NCBI RefSeq assembly: GCF_013523165.1
Contig: NZ_JAAMQI010000027.1
Span: forward strand, 1 to 48,638
DNA: 48,638 nt
Direction: 5' to 3'
Source of the DNA: Pseudomonas entomophila
GTDB lineage: Bacteria; Pseudomonadota; Gammaproteobacteria; Pseudomonadales; Pseudomonadaceae
The notes beneath the pieces are model-generated. The model made no database searches, was not told the DNA's origin, and saw only the letters and a program-made list of their open reading frames with translations. The translations under genes were made by a program, and so were the position numbers. Position 1 is the stretch's first letter. Each line of letters opens with the position of its first letter. Below are positions 34,544 through 42,469 of the stretch, piece after piece.

Positions 34544-34627
34544 AGGACGCGGCTGGCCAGTGGAAGGCCGGCAGCCACTCACCCTCAGGCCGCTCAGTGT
34601 TCAACGGCCAATGTCAGAGGATTCGCA

Positions 34628-35575
34628 ATGTCCGACTACTTACTGGATCCCTCCCTTGAGCGTTACGTCGGCCAGTGCAGCGCTTTCCTGCCTCGCTCCC
34701 CGTCGATCCAGGACAGGCGAGTGAGCTTTCAGCAAAGCGCTCTGCACTTCACGCCTGATGCTCCAGAAGGCTTGGCCATCATCGACGACGATGTGGAAGG
34801 TGTTCCGGTCCGTCTGTTCCGACCGAAAGGCGCGGTCCCCCCGGGCGGTTGGCCAACGGTGATGTACTTGCACGGTGGAGGCTGGATGTTTGGCAGCCAC
34901 TGTACGCATGATTGGTTTTGCTACGCCCTTTGCAAGCGGCTACCCGTGGCGGTGGTGGCGGTCAGTTACAGGCTGGCACCCGAACATACGTTTCCCGCGC
35001 CGTTGGACGATTCATTCACGATCTGGAAGGCGCTTCGCGATCAGCGATGGCCTGAGCTCAGCTTTCAGAGGCTGGCCGTGGTCGGGGACAGTGCAGGGGG
35101 AGCTCTTGCAGCAGGGCTATGCATCAAGCTACGCGATCTTGGGCTTGCGCAACCTAGGTTACAGGCGCTGGCCTATCCGGTAACGACGAGGCAGACGGAG
35201 CTGAGGTCGATGCTGGAGCATGCTGAAGCGCCATTGTTAGAGACGAAAGAGTTGCTGGCATCGTTCGATGCGTACATGCCTGGTTGGAAGGAGGGCGCAA
35301 AGGTGGGCGCGCTGCCTTTGGATCATGTCGACCATACCGGATTACCGCCCGCCTTCATTGGCGTTGCGGAGTTCGACCCTGTTCACGACCACGGTACAGC
35401 GTATGCGCAAGTGCTGCGCCAAGCGGGAGTGCCCGTCGAATGCTACGTCGGTACCGGAATGGTTCACGGGTGTCTAAGGGCGCAGCATGTAGACGGGGTG
35501 GAAGATTTTTTCAACGCGATGTCGCGGCAAATCGGTCGTTATCTGAGCTGTGAGGGGTTTGGTCCGGCTGCCTGA
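34628..35575 (+). CDS. Alpha/beta hydrolase, HSL (family IV) esterase
   Basis: A 315-residue enzyme with the oxyanion motif HGGGW at residues 82-86, nucleophile Ser155 in GDSAGG, and the acid and His of the triad in EFDPVHDHG and GMVHGCL. Such enzymes hydrolyse short acyl esters or lactones in the cytoplasm. AGAGGA lies about 7 bases before the ATG. The gene follows the MHS transporter by 84 bases and may open an imported ester or lactone before oxidation, which is an inference from position. Confidence 0.9.
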   Translation: MSDYLLDPSLERYVGQCSAFLPRSPSIQDRRVSFQQSALHFTPDAPEGLAIIDDDVEGVPVRLFRPKGAVPPGGWPTVMYLHGGGWMFGSHCTHDWFCYALCKRLPVAVVAVSYRLAPEHTFPAPLDDSFTIWKALRDQRWPELSFQRLAVVGDSAGGALAAGLCIKLRDLGLAQPRLQALAYPVTTRQTELRSMLEHAEAPLLETKELLASFDAYMPGWKEGAKVGALPLDHVDHTGLPPAFIGVAEFDPVHDHGTAYAQVLRQAGVPVECYVGTGMVHGCLRAQHVDGVEDFFNAMSRQIGRYLSCEGFGPAA

Positions 35576-35653
35576 AACGTGCACCTGGGTGGACCAGTTG
35601 CCGCCGGTTCCTCGGTCGGCCCTGGCTTCGTTCCAGGCGCTTGCCGACCAGAC

Positions 35654-36361
35654 TCAATGACGTGTGCTTGCGCCAGGGTTTTCAATGCCACCCTCCACAT
35701 ACACGGTGTCTTCCTGCACCGAGTAGATCGCCAGCGGGCCCTCACCACCCCCCGTCACATCCAGGGCAAGGACGTTCCCCAGCCGCAGAGCATGAGGAAC
35801 CCAGGTATGGCCGACACAGATACGCCAGACGCCCTCTACACCGTGTGGACGATGCTTCTTGATCCGCTCGCGACCCCACTGTGCGACAGCCTGAACCTGG
35901 GTGTCTTCAAGACGCTGGGTGAACGCATCCCAGGTCAATCCCGCAGGCACATCGGCATGCACCACCCCTACCAGACCTCGAGCCGTCTCCACCTCGATGA
36001 CCAGGGGCAGGCTCTCGAGCTTGGCGATGATCATGGGCTTCGATGTCTCATCGATCGTCAGCCACCACTGCGCACCGTGCGCCGCATAGGGCAGGTGAGG
36101 ATTGGTGCGATAAGCGTCGATGAGCATTTGTTCGTGATTGCCCCTCACGCAAAAGAACCACGGTTCACCCAGCAGCGTGAGACCGTCCAGCATGTCTGGT
36201 CCGCGGTCGATGAGATCTCCCACCGCGATCAGCCGGTCGACAGACGTGTCGAAGCCGAGCGCTTTCAGACCCTCGTGAAGCGCTCGGATCTTGAAGTGGA
36301 TGTCGCCCACGATGAAGTCGCGGCCAGCGTGATTCTGGGGGAGTTTGAGCAGGGAGGGCAT
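35654..36361 (-). CDS. Calcineurin-like metallophosphatase (PrpA-like serine/threonine phosphatase)
   Basis: A 235-residue phosphatase. The metal-binding blocks are all present: GDIH in FIVGDIHFKI, GDLIDRG in VGDLIDRGPDML, GNHE in VRGNHEQMLI, and later HAD and VGHT. This is the pattern of PrpA/PrpB and phage lambda-type serine/threonine phosphatases. The start at 36361 gives a normal length for the family; ATGs further upstream are in frame without support. It converges on the esterase gene and diverges from the AraC gene, with about 245 bases between the latter starts. Its role is unknown. Confidence 0.88.
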   Translation of the reverse strand: MPSLLKLPQNHAGRDFIVGDIHFKIRALHEGLKALGFDTSVDRLIAVGDLIDRGPDMLDGLTLLGEPWFFCVRGNHEQMLIDAYRTNPHLPYAAHGAQWWLTIDETSKPMIIAKLESLPLVIEVETARGLVGVVHADVPAGLTWDAFTQRLEDTQVQAVAQWGRERIKKHRPHGVEGVWRICVGHTWVPHALRLGNVLALDVTGGGEGPLAIYSVQEDTVYVEGGIENPGASTRH

Positions 36362-36606
36362 GACGACGAACGCTCCAGCAATCCGCTTGGAAGACAGCGA
36401 TAGTTTACCTGATGGCGACATGCATAGGGGCTGTGGAGGCCGGGCCGAGGGTGATGAAGCTATTTCAAGCGAGCCGATAGCCATGGACCTGAAAGCGACA
36501 AACAGCGTGCGTAGATCAGGCACTGAGGCTAGGATCGGGGGCAAGGCTGTCTTGTGCCTCGCTCATCTACGGAATGAAAAGCGTGTTCCAACGGATTGGA
36601 GAATCC

Positions 36607-37407
36607 ATGTCCCAGTACTGGCGTAACTCGGCTGTTCCCCATATCGAGATCAGGAATGTTGAGGATGGCCGCACCTTCAGTCACGAAAGCCACGCTCACG
36701 CGACCTTTTCTATCGGCGCGATCATGGCGGGGCAGAGCAGCTACCTGAATGGGCGGAGCGTCTGCCACGTTTCGGCCGGGAGTGTCGTGTTGATGAATCC
36801 TGGTGTGGTGCATGCCTGTAATCCCTTGCAGGGCCAGCCATGGGCCTATCGCATGTTCTATGTCGATGCCGAGTGGTTGGCTTTGATGCAACATGAGGAA
36901 GGTGCCGGAGCGAAAAATGGCTTCACGCCTTTCGTGGAGAACCACAGCACTGACCCTGTGTTGTTTGCCGAGTTGGATAGCCTGTACCTGACGTTGACCC
37001 GATACGGCACTGCACCTGAGCTCATGCAAACGGCGGTGTCGACGTTCTTCCAACGACTGGTGGCGCGGCAGAAGGCGACCCAGACTCATGTGGCGTGTGT
37101 GCCTAGCAAGATGATTCAAGCCGCAGACTTCATCCGTGGGCATTGCACCGACGCCCTGCGGTTGGAAGATATCGCTGCTGCGGTGCAGCTTTCGCCCTCC
37201 TATCTGATCCGAACGTTCAAGGCGCACTACGGGCTCACGCCTCACCGCTACGTGATCGATTGCCGTCTTCAGCTTGCGCGTGAGGGCTTGCGTCGGGGCT
37301 ATGGAATCGCCGAGGCGGCAGCGCAAGCGGGATTCGCAGATCAAGCGCACCTGCAGCGGTTGTTCAAACGCGCCCTGGCTGCTACCCCAGGGCAGTACCG
37401 GGGCTGA
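36607..37407 (+). CDS. AraC-family transcriptional regulator
   Basis: A 266-residue regulator with an N-terminal AraC-binding cupin-like domain (SHESHAHATFSIGAIMAG, then VVLMNPGVVHACNP) and a C-terminal double helix-turn-helix (RLEDIAAAVQLSPSYLIRTF ... AAAQAGFADQAHLQRLFKRA). GGAG is 6 bases before the ATG at 36607. It converges on the LysE exporter gene directly downstream, a common AraC-LysE pairing in which the regulator controls amino-acid export. Confidence 0.92.
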   Translation: MSQYWRNSAVPHIEIRNVEDGRTFSHESHAHATFSIGAIMAGQSSYLNGRSVCHVSAGSVVLMNPGVVHACNPLQGQPWAYRMFYVDAEWLALMQHEEGAGAKNGFTPFVENHSTDPVLFAELDSLYLTLTRYGTAPELMQTAVSTFFQRLVARQKATQTHVACVPSKMIQAADFIRGHCTDALRLEDIAAAVQLSPSYLIRTFKAHYGLTPHRYVIDCRLQLAREGLRRGYGIAEAAAQAGFADQAHLQRLFKRALAATPGQYRG

Positions 37408-37410
37408 TGA

Positions 37411-37998
37411 TCACGCCAATGACAAATACGCCGCGCAACCCGCCAACAAGGCGGCCATGGTCCGGTTGAACCAGCGTATACCAGCAGAACTCGTGAGATA
37501 GCGTTGCAACGAAGCGCCGGCCCATGCCCAACTGGCCAGGGACAACCAGCAGATCACTAGATACAGCAGGGAGAACACCCACACCATCAGCACGTCACCG
37601 TCGGCTACAAAGGCCCCCATGCCGGCCAAGCACGCTAGCCAAGCCTTCGGGTTTAACCACTGCATCAATGCGCCGCCAAGAGCAGAGGGTACCTTTTGCC
37701 GGTGTGCGGTGTTCAGTTGGCCGTCATCGCTCACCAGTTGGTACGCCAGATACAGTAGAAAAACCACGCCAGCGATCTGAATCAATCGAGTCAGCAACGG
37801 CCATTGACGCAGTACCTCATGCAGCCCCAGGCCGATCAGCAAAAGCAGCAGGATGAACCCCAGCGTTGCGCCGGTGACATGAGGTAGAGCAGCTCGTAAT
37901 CCGTAACGTGCTCCACAGCTCAGGGAGACGATGTTAACCGGGCCCGGACTGATGGAGCATGCTAGGGCAAAGGCGGCCATGGATAACACGATGCTCAT
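37411..37998 (-). CDS. LysE-family amino-acid exporter
   Basis: A 195-residue inner-membrane protein with six helices and the family motif at the start (FALACSISPGPVNIVSLSCGAR), then VFLLYLAYQLV and MQWLNPKAWLACLAGMGAFV. LysE/RhtB proteins export amino acids or derivatives. GAGGA lies 9 bases before the ATG at 37998. Its stop lies 3 bases after the AraC stop on the other strand. The substrate is unknown. Confidence 0.92.
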   Translation of the reverse strand: MSIVLSMAAFALACSISPGPVNIVSLSCGARYGLRAALPHVTGATLGFILLLLLIGLGLHEVLRQWPLLTRLIQIAGVVFLLYLAYQLVSDDGQLNTAHRQKVPSALGGALMQWLNPKAWLACLAGMGAFVADGDVLMVWVFSLLYLVICWLSLASWAWAGASLQRYLTSSAGIRWFNRTMAALLAGCAAYLSLA

Positions 37999-38162
37999 CA
38001 GGAAAATCCTCAACGCTTGTGCGGGAGCGCTGAAGGTAAAGTGATGCAGCAAGGCAGTATTGAAGGAAATTGCCCTGCTGGCTCTGCATCGATAACTGCT
38101 TTGTACGGCAGGTACGCCTGGATAACCCGTCGTGATGACTGGCCCGGGTGAGAAAGCGCATG

Positions 38163-38243
38163 CATCTGGGCTAATGCGGTTTCGGTACCAGCGCGCATAT
38201 CCATCGGTTCAGTGGGTAGCCAAATTCCATTGATGCGGATCAC
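38163..38243 (-). mobile_element. Remnant of an IS66-family element (tnpB 5' end)
   Basis: The minus strand reads VIRINGIWLPTEPMDMRAGT and ETALAQM, beginning at a GTG, which is the conserved N-terminus of IS66-family TnpB (the family reads xIRIDAIWLATEPMDMRAGTE). Homology then stops, and no tnpA, tnpC or end repeats are found next to it, so it is a small decayed piece left between the LysE gene and the DUF3077 region. Confidence 0.75.
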
Positions 38244-38680
38244 TGAGCGACACCCTGGATAAATGCGCGCGGTCCTCACAATCTGAGGTTGGCCATTTCA
38301 CCGTGATTACTTGCCCAGCCATGGACAACTTGATGATCACTGCACTCCTGCTAGCCGTTTAGATGAGGCTTTCAGCGAGGTGAGTGCCGGCAGTCATTGG
38401 TGTCACAGCGCATACGAATCTTGGTCATCAACCCCTCATTGCTGTGCTCCAGACACGATTGGAAGGCACGCTAGTCCCTTTTTTGCGATAGAAGTAGCGT
38501 GGGTTGAGCAGGGTCCAATAGAGCTGAGAGGTTGCCTTTTTGACGTCCTTGTGTTAGGCCAAGGCTCATGGCTTTGAAGATCACCCCCAGACCTTAAAAT
38601 CAGACTTTACCTCTTTCGTGTAGGACGTTTCCCAAAGATACTCTTGGCCATTGTGATGTCCCAAGTTGGCCACTAGTCTC
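38244..38680. other. 437-base gap without a recognised gene
   Basis: Between the IS66 remnant and the structured leader no open frame shows homology or a convincing ribosome site. One 88-codon frame on the plus strand (38311-38577) is without support. It may be further mobile-element debris. Confidence 0.5.
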
Positions 38681-38684
38681 GACT

Positions 38685-38857
38685 GGTCGTTGCGCTTCAA
38701 CGACCGGCTTTGACAGGCCGACTCAAATTGCAATCCATAGCTTGGCCTTCAATGGCGGCTGTACATGGGGCACCTTCGGGTGCGCCGGGTTTCTCAATTT
38801 GACCGGTCTGTCAACCCATGCACGGCTGCCACCCTTTGTTTGACAGCAAAGGGCGGC
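38685..38857 (+). ncRNA. Strongly structured leader upstream of DUF3077-type small genes
   Basis: Four nested or serial stems can be read. First, a perfect 7-bp hairpin GGTCGTT/AACGACC at 38685-38705. Second, a long stem pairing 38710-38730 (TTGACAGGCC...CAAATTG) with 38795-38814 (CAATTTGACCGGTCTGTCAA). Third, inside it, the GCACC-TTCG-GGTGC tetraloop hairpin near 38770-38783. Fourth, an 11-bp stem GCCACCCTTTG/CAAAGGGCGGC (one mismatch) at 38828-38857. The whole lies directly before a small gene at 38889. It could be an RNA leader, a small RNA, or a repeated DNA element; which one cannot be told from a single copy. Confidence 0.5.
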
Positions 38858-38888
38858 TGCTCCCCAGCCACAAATTGAGGGTTACATC

Positions 38889-39128
38889 ATGCCGAAAAGG
38901 GTCCCTGATCCACCTTTTGACGTCCATTCTTTAGATGACACGCGGTCGATGAATGCGGGCCACTCACTTCGGGGCGGCCTCTTCCCGCAAGCCTTTCTAA
39001 TGCAGCAGCGAATATGCGTCCTTGTGTTGAGGAGGGCGTTGATGCACGACCTGGATAGCCTTCGCACGTCAATCGAATCGGCACAGGTTCACGTTCGAAA
39101 GCCAGCGAACCTACAGACGTTGCATTGA
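38889..39128 (+). CDS. Small DUF3077-related protein, possibly decayed
   Basis: A 79-residue product starting MPKRVPDPPFDVHSLDD, with GAGGG 8 bases before the ATG. The VPDPP start is typical of small Pseudomonas proteins of the DUF3077 type. After residue 35 the expected motif (a ..I CVEDAL.HA.. helix) is only partly readable and seems shifted: ICV is in this frame and VEEGVDA-like residues in another. This suggests a frameshifted gene. An intact relative follows 95 bases downstream. Confidence 0.4.
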   Translation: MPKRVPDPPFDVHSLDDTRSMNAGHSLRGGLFPQAFLMQQRICVLVLRRALMHDLDSLRTSIESAQVHVRKPANLQTLH

Positions 39129-39222
39129 TCCGCATCCGAATTCGCTTGAAGCTGTTTCTGTGGTCACTCGACTACCAGTAACGAAGCCAGCTTCCGAATC
39201 CAGCGCTTCAGGGAGATGAAGA

Positions 39223-39492
39223 ATGATTAACGAAGAAGCCCAGTGCACCGTCGGCAAAACCACCTTTTACCCAGGCCAAAACCAGACTCACCCACTGTTT
39301 CGGATCGAACCTGGCATCCCATGCCAGAAGGCTCGCGAACACGCTTCGGAGTTGATGGGCTACGCCCGTGATTTGTCCTTGGACGGACTGATGGAAGACA
39401 AGCCGCAGCTTCTCTGGGCCTCGCACTACCTCTGCGTCATGGCCAAGGCCTTGCTCGATGACGCCGAGTTGGGTATGGCGAAGAGCTCCTGA
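39223..39492 (+). CDS. DUF3077 domain protein
   Basis: An 89-residue soluble protein with the DUF3077 signature: FRIEPGIPCQKAREHASELM, then ARDLSLDGLMED and WASHYLCVMAKALLDDAELG. Function is unknown; the family is frequent in Pseudomonas and often present in several copies. GGGAG lies 7 bases before the ATG. It sits upstream of the graspetide precursor, from which it is separated by a 340-base gap that holds no other recognised gene (39493-39829). Confidence 0.85.
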   Translation: MINEEAQCTVGKTTFYPGQNQTHPLFRIEPGIPCQKAREHASELMGYARDLSLDGLMEDKPQLLWASHYLCVMAKALLDDAELGMAKSS

Positions 39493-39829
39493 AGGCCGCC
39501 ATCTGCCGGCCAGTGTGCGCAGCCCTCTATCACAGGAGGGCCGCGTAATAGCCTTAGCATCATCAGCCTTTGGACATTTATTCAAGACAGCGCAGTGTCG
39601 GTTGTAAGGTTTTGCGTCCTACCGGCCCGATCCGCATCTCGTTCGCACTCGACTGCTGATAAAGGCTAGGTCCTGCGAAAGAGATGGCGCAAAACCGCAT
39701 GGCAACTTCCGCACTTGCCGCCCCTTAAGTATCACGTGCGATTCCAGTCTCTTTTACCGCTTCACTGACCCAATGGTATCCTCCCACCAAAGTCGCCGTT
39801 CGCGGCTCGTCGTTAGAGGAGAAGTCAGC

Positions 39830-40339
39830 TTGGGAACTCTAGATAGTTCGTCTTCAAGATCGCCGTATCTTTCAAGGTTTGCTACGCCAAGGACCGGTGC
39901 GGACAGCATTCCTGGGTTCTATTCCCCTGAGCTAAACATGTGGGCAATTGAGTCGTCCGCTGGCACGGTTCCGATTATTGCTGGTGGTGCGCTTAATGAG
40001 CTCATGACCAAGACAAAGGTCAATGCCGAGCAGGACGATGAGTCGAGCTGGCAGATCGAGCTTTTGACCAAGACCTACCAAAAGGTCGAGAGCGACGATG
40101 ACGACCCCTCAGCGCATTGGGGGAATTCTGCCAATGAAGGTGCTGATACTCGTTGCCGATTTGAATCGAGTAACCATTTGCTGCAGCTCGTGACGAAGAC
40201 GGATGCAAACGCTGAACGTGACGATCGCAGCGACACGAATCATATTTTGGAGTTAATCACGAAGACGAGTGTCGAGCTTGAGCGAGACGACAACGGTGAT
40301 TCGACTTTTGGACTTGATACCCGTTACTACACGGACTGA
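39830..40339 (+). CDS. Graspetide-type RiPP precursor with four core repeats
   Basis: A 169-residue acidic protein. The leader contains SPYLSRFATPRTG near residues 11-23, similar in style to the PFFARFL recognition motif of microviridin leaders. Four repeats follow of the form (E/Q)-L-x-T-K-T-x4-E-x-D-D, at residues 57-70, 77-90, 119-132 and 141-154. Thr plus Glu/Asp side chains are exactly what ATP-grasp ligases join into omega-ester rings. The ligase gene starts 14 bases downstream. The TTG at 39830 is chosen because AGGAG lies 8 bases upstream; an in-frame ATG at 39773 has no ribosome site. No cysteine-based chemistry is suggested. Which Thr and acid residues pair cannot be told. Confidence 0.85.
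   Translation: MGTLDSSSSRSPYLSRFATPRTGADSIPGFYSPELNMWAIESSAGTVPIIAGGALNELMTKTKVNAEQDDESSWQIELLTKTYQKVESDDDDPSAHWGNSANEGADTRCRFESSNHLLQLVTKTDANAERDDRSDTNHILELITKTSVELERDDNGDSTFGLDTRYYTD
39998..40291 (+). repeat. Four coding repeats of the graspetide core
   Basis: The 14-residue units lie at 39998-40039, 40058-40099, 40184-40225 and 40250-40291. The invariant positions are L, TKT, E and DD; the four residues between TKT and E vary (KVNA, YQKV, DANA, SVEL). Unit starts are 20, 42 and 22 residues apart, so a fifth unit may have been lost between the second and third, where the sequence is SAHWGNSANEGADTRCRFES. Confidence 0.85.
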
Positions 40340-40353
40340 AGGGGACGCTCCTG

Positions 40354-41307
40354 ATGCTGCTCTTGGTTACCAATCGTCGTGACATCACAATGGACTATGT
40401 CGTTGCTGAGCTGCACCGAAGAGGTCAGCCGTACATGCGTCTGAACACCGAACTACTGCCGAAGGCGTTATGCACGATGGCAGGCTATCCCCGGGATGCG
40501 TGGTCTATTTCATTGGATGGTGAGACCGTGTGTGGGGAAGAGGTTACCGGGGCGTACTTCCGCAGGCCTGGGGCCCCAATAATTTCCGACGATGTATCAG
40601 ATGAAGGCGAGCGTGCCTACATTGGCGCAGAGTGGAGTAGCTTTCTCAAAAGCTTGTATTCACGCCTGGATGGGCGTTGGCTAAACTCGCCTACCAAAAT
40701 CTTCATTGCTGAAGACAAGCCGATGCAGCTTCTCTTGGCTCATGAGATTGGTTTTGACGTACCTCAAGTAGCAGTGACTAACGATATCAAGTCGGTTCGG
40801 TCGATAACCGCTAATGGCCAGGCTGTGGGGAAGCCTCTGAGGCAAGCGGTTCTTACGGGCGATATTGAGCGCGTAATGTTCACCACTCGACTCGGTAGTA
40901 TTAATGACGGACACGCAGATGCTATCGCACTCACTCCCTTCATCACGCAGGCCGAAGTTGTAAAGCAATACGATGTTCGCGTTACAGTGGTAGGCGAGCG
41001 CGTCTTTGCTACCGCTATTTGGTCACAAAATAACCCAGAAACCGAGGTAGATTGGCGTCAGGGTAGCCGTCCTGATCTCCAGCACGAAAGAATTGAGCTT
41101 ACGGAGTCGGTGCAGGAAAAATGCGTTGAGCTCGTTCGACGTCTCGGGTTGCGCTATGGCGCTATCGATTTGGTACGCGATAAAGCAGGAAAATTATGGT
41201 TTTTAGAGATCAACCCCAATGGGCAATGGGCTTGGATTGAAAACCTGACGGGGTACCCGATTGCATCTGCGATCGTGGACGAGCTAATGGTGGGTTGCTG
41301 TGTCTAG
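40354..41307 (+). CDS. ATP-grasp graspetide ligase (MvdD/MdnC-like)
   Basis: A 317-residue ATP-grasp enzyme. It begins LLVTNRRDITMDYVVAELHR as in MvdD-type ligases, has GAYFRRPGAP, then the ATP-binding part (VKQYDVRVTVVGERVFATAI) and the metal-binding end LWFLEINPNGQW with Glu285 and Asn287. These enzymes activate Asp/Glu side chains as acyl phosphates and couple them to Thr/Ser hydroxyls of a precursor peptide. It is directly downstream of the repeat-bearing precursor and overlaps the next gene by 8 bases, so the three form one operon. No second ATP-grasp, protease or acetyltransferase gene is present. Confidence 0.9.
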   Translation: MLLLVTNRRDITMDYVVAELHRRGQPYMRLNTELLPKALCTMAGYPRDAWSISLDGETVCGEEVTGAYFRRPGAPIISDDVSDEGERAYIGAEWSSFLKSLYSRLDGRWLNSPTKIFIAEDKPMQLLLAHEIGFDVPQVAVTNDIKSVRSITANGQAVGKPLRQAVLTGDIERVMFTTRLGSINDGHADAIALTPFITQAEVVKQYDVRVTVVGERVFATAIWSQNNPETEVDWRQGSRPDLQHERIELTESVQEKCVELVRRLGLRYGAIDLVRDKAGKLWFLEINPNGQWAWIENLTGYPIASAIVDELMVGCCV

Positions 41308-41980
41308 TTCTGAGAGAGTACTCCAGTGGATCTGGCCAAGCATTACCCCTCCAACTCCAGATGAGCTAGGGGACGATGATAGCTTCAGACGCAGCATGTT
41401 CAAGGCAGTGCATGCTGGCGACTGGACTATAGAAAGCGATGTGGTGCTCGAAGAATCACGTCGTTTGTTTGATGCCGAGGCGGATCGCCGTAAAGGTGCT
41501 GATGCAAAGGCCGGCATCTATCTGGCTGCGATCACTGCACTAATCCCAGTGCTCGCCTCTCTGGTTCCAAACATCTGGAATGATATGCCTGGCAAATTGA
41601 TTGGCTGGCTTGGTTTAATTGTTTTTGGTCTGGCAGTGTCATACTTGCTCAGAGCCGGAGCCTGGGCCTTCAAAACGCTCCAGATTGGAGGCTTCAATCA
41701 GGTCGGTCCATCGGATTTAGCAGCCTGCTGGAAAGAGGCCTCACCGAAAGCCGCGTTGGCGAAGGAGCTTTCAAATGCGGTACTTAAAAACTTCCCTAAG
41801 GTGAACCGCAAGATTACCGGGATCAAGATGACACATGAGTTTCTTCTCAGGGCGTTTCTGGCGTTCACTGCCTTGCTGGTTTTGCAAGTGATTTGGCCCG
41901 TTGGAGGATGGGTTGCTGCGGAGCTTAGCAAGCTTATGAGTTCTCCTAAAGCTGCACCATTGATAATGTGCTTTTCTTAG
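41300..41980 (+). CDS. Multi-pass membrane protein of the graspetide operon
   Basis: A 226-residue protein starting with GTG at 41300 inside the ligase gene. After a soluble N-terminus (VVLEESRRLFDAEADRRKGA) there are two adjacent hydrophobic segments (IYLAAITALIPVLASLV and LIGWLGLIVFGLAVSYLL), a soluble middle and a further hydrophobic segment near 190-210. The E..RR..DAKA-then-two-helices layout resembles SLATT and Pycsar-type membrane effectors, but I cannot assign it to either. It may export, protect against or act with the modified peptide; no ATPase or peptidase motif is seen. Confidence 0.75.
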   Translation: MSSSERVLQWIWPSITPPTPDELGDDDSFRRSMFKAVHAGDWTIESDVVLEESRRLFDAEADRRKGADAKAGIYLAAITALIPVLASLVPNIWNDMPGKLIGWLGLIVFGLAVSYLLRAGAWAFKTLQIGGFNQVGPSDLAACWKEASPKAALAKELSNAVLKNFPKVNRKITGIKMTHEFLLRAFLAFTALLVLQVIWPVGGWVAAELSKLMSSPKAAPLIMCFS

Positions 41981-42469
41981 TTTTGTATGAAAAGCCATTG
42001 CGGCTAAATCACCGCTCTGACTGGTTGGAGGCCAGCATTGTAAGGCGCTCGCTATGACAAAGCTGGCAAAGAGCTTTGCAACCATGGTTACCTTGACCTC
42101 CAGCCTACGCTGCATGCGGCAGTAATTCTCGTACAAAGCCGACGCATGGATACTTCGTAAGCGCTCCATGACCCCCACCCGCCCACAAGGTGAGGCCTCA
42201 GTTTACCGTAGCATCACTGGCTTGCAGTAGCTGAGCGCTTTGAATGTGGGGTTCATGGAGCGCTTAGGGCTGCCGTTCCTACCGCGACCGTGGTCATCCT
42301 ATAGATGCTTCGCTTCAACTAACGCCCATTGCCTGTAAAAGCCGTGTAGAGGCATTTGGGGTAGTCCAAAGTGCTACCAACGCCTCCTCCGATATAGGGC
42401 GGCATCACTGGCATTGCTTATGCGGTTGTCCTGGGGGTCTGGAAGACGAGGGCGTGGAGATGGACGTCG
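41981..42469. other. 489-base gap between the convergent graspetide and ietAS operons
   Basis: No gene is recognised on either strand. A 135-codon minus-strand frame (41771-42178) mostly overlaps the membrane protein gene antisense and lacks support. The short sequence GCATCACTGGC occurs twice (near 42210 and 42402), without other sign of a repeat. Confidence 0.5.

Noticed and set aside
39773..39829. Upstream ATG for the graspetide precursor
   Set aside because: No ribosome site precedes it, whereas the TTG at 39830 has AGGAG at 8 bases and begins a plausible leader.
41771..42178. A 135-codon minus-strand frame with a hydrophobic segment
   Set aside because: It overlaps the membrane protein gene antisense, has no ribosome site and no recognised homology.
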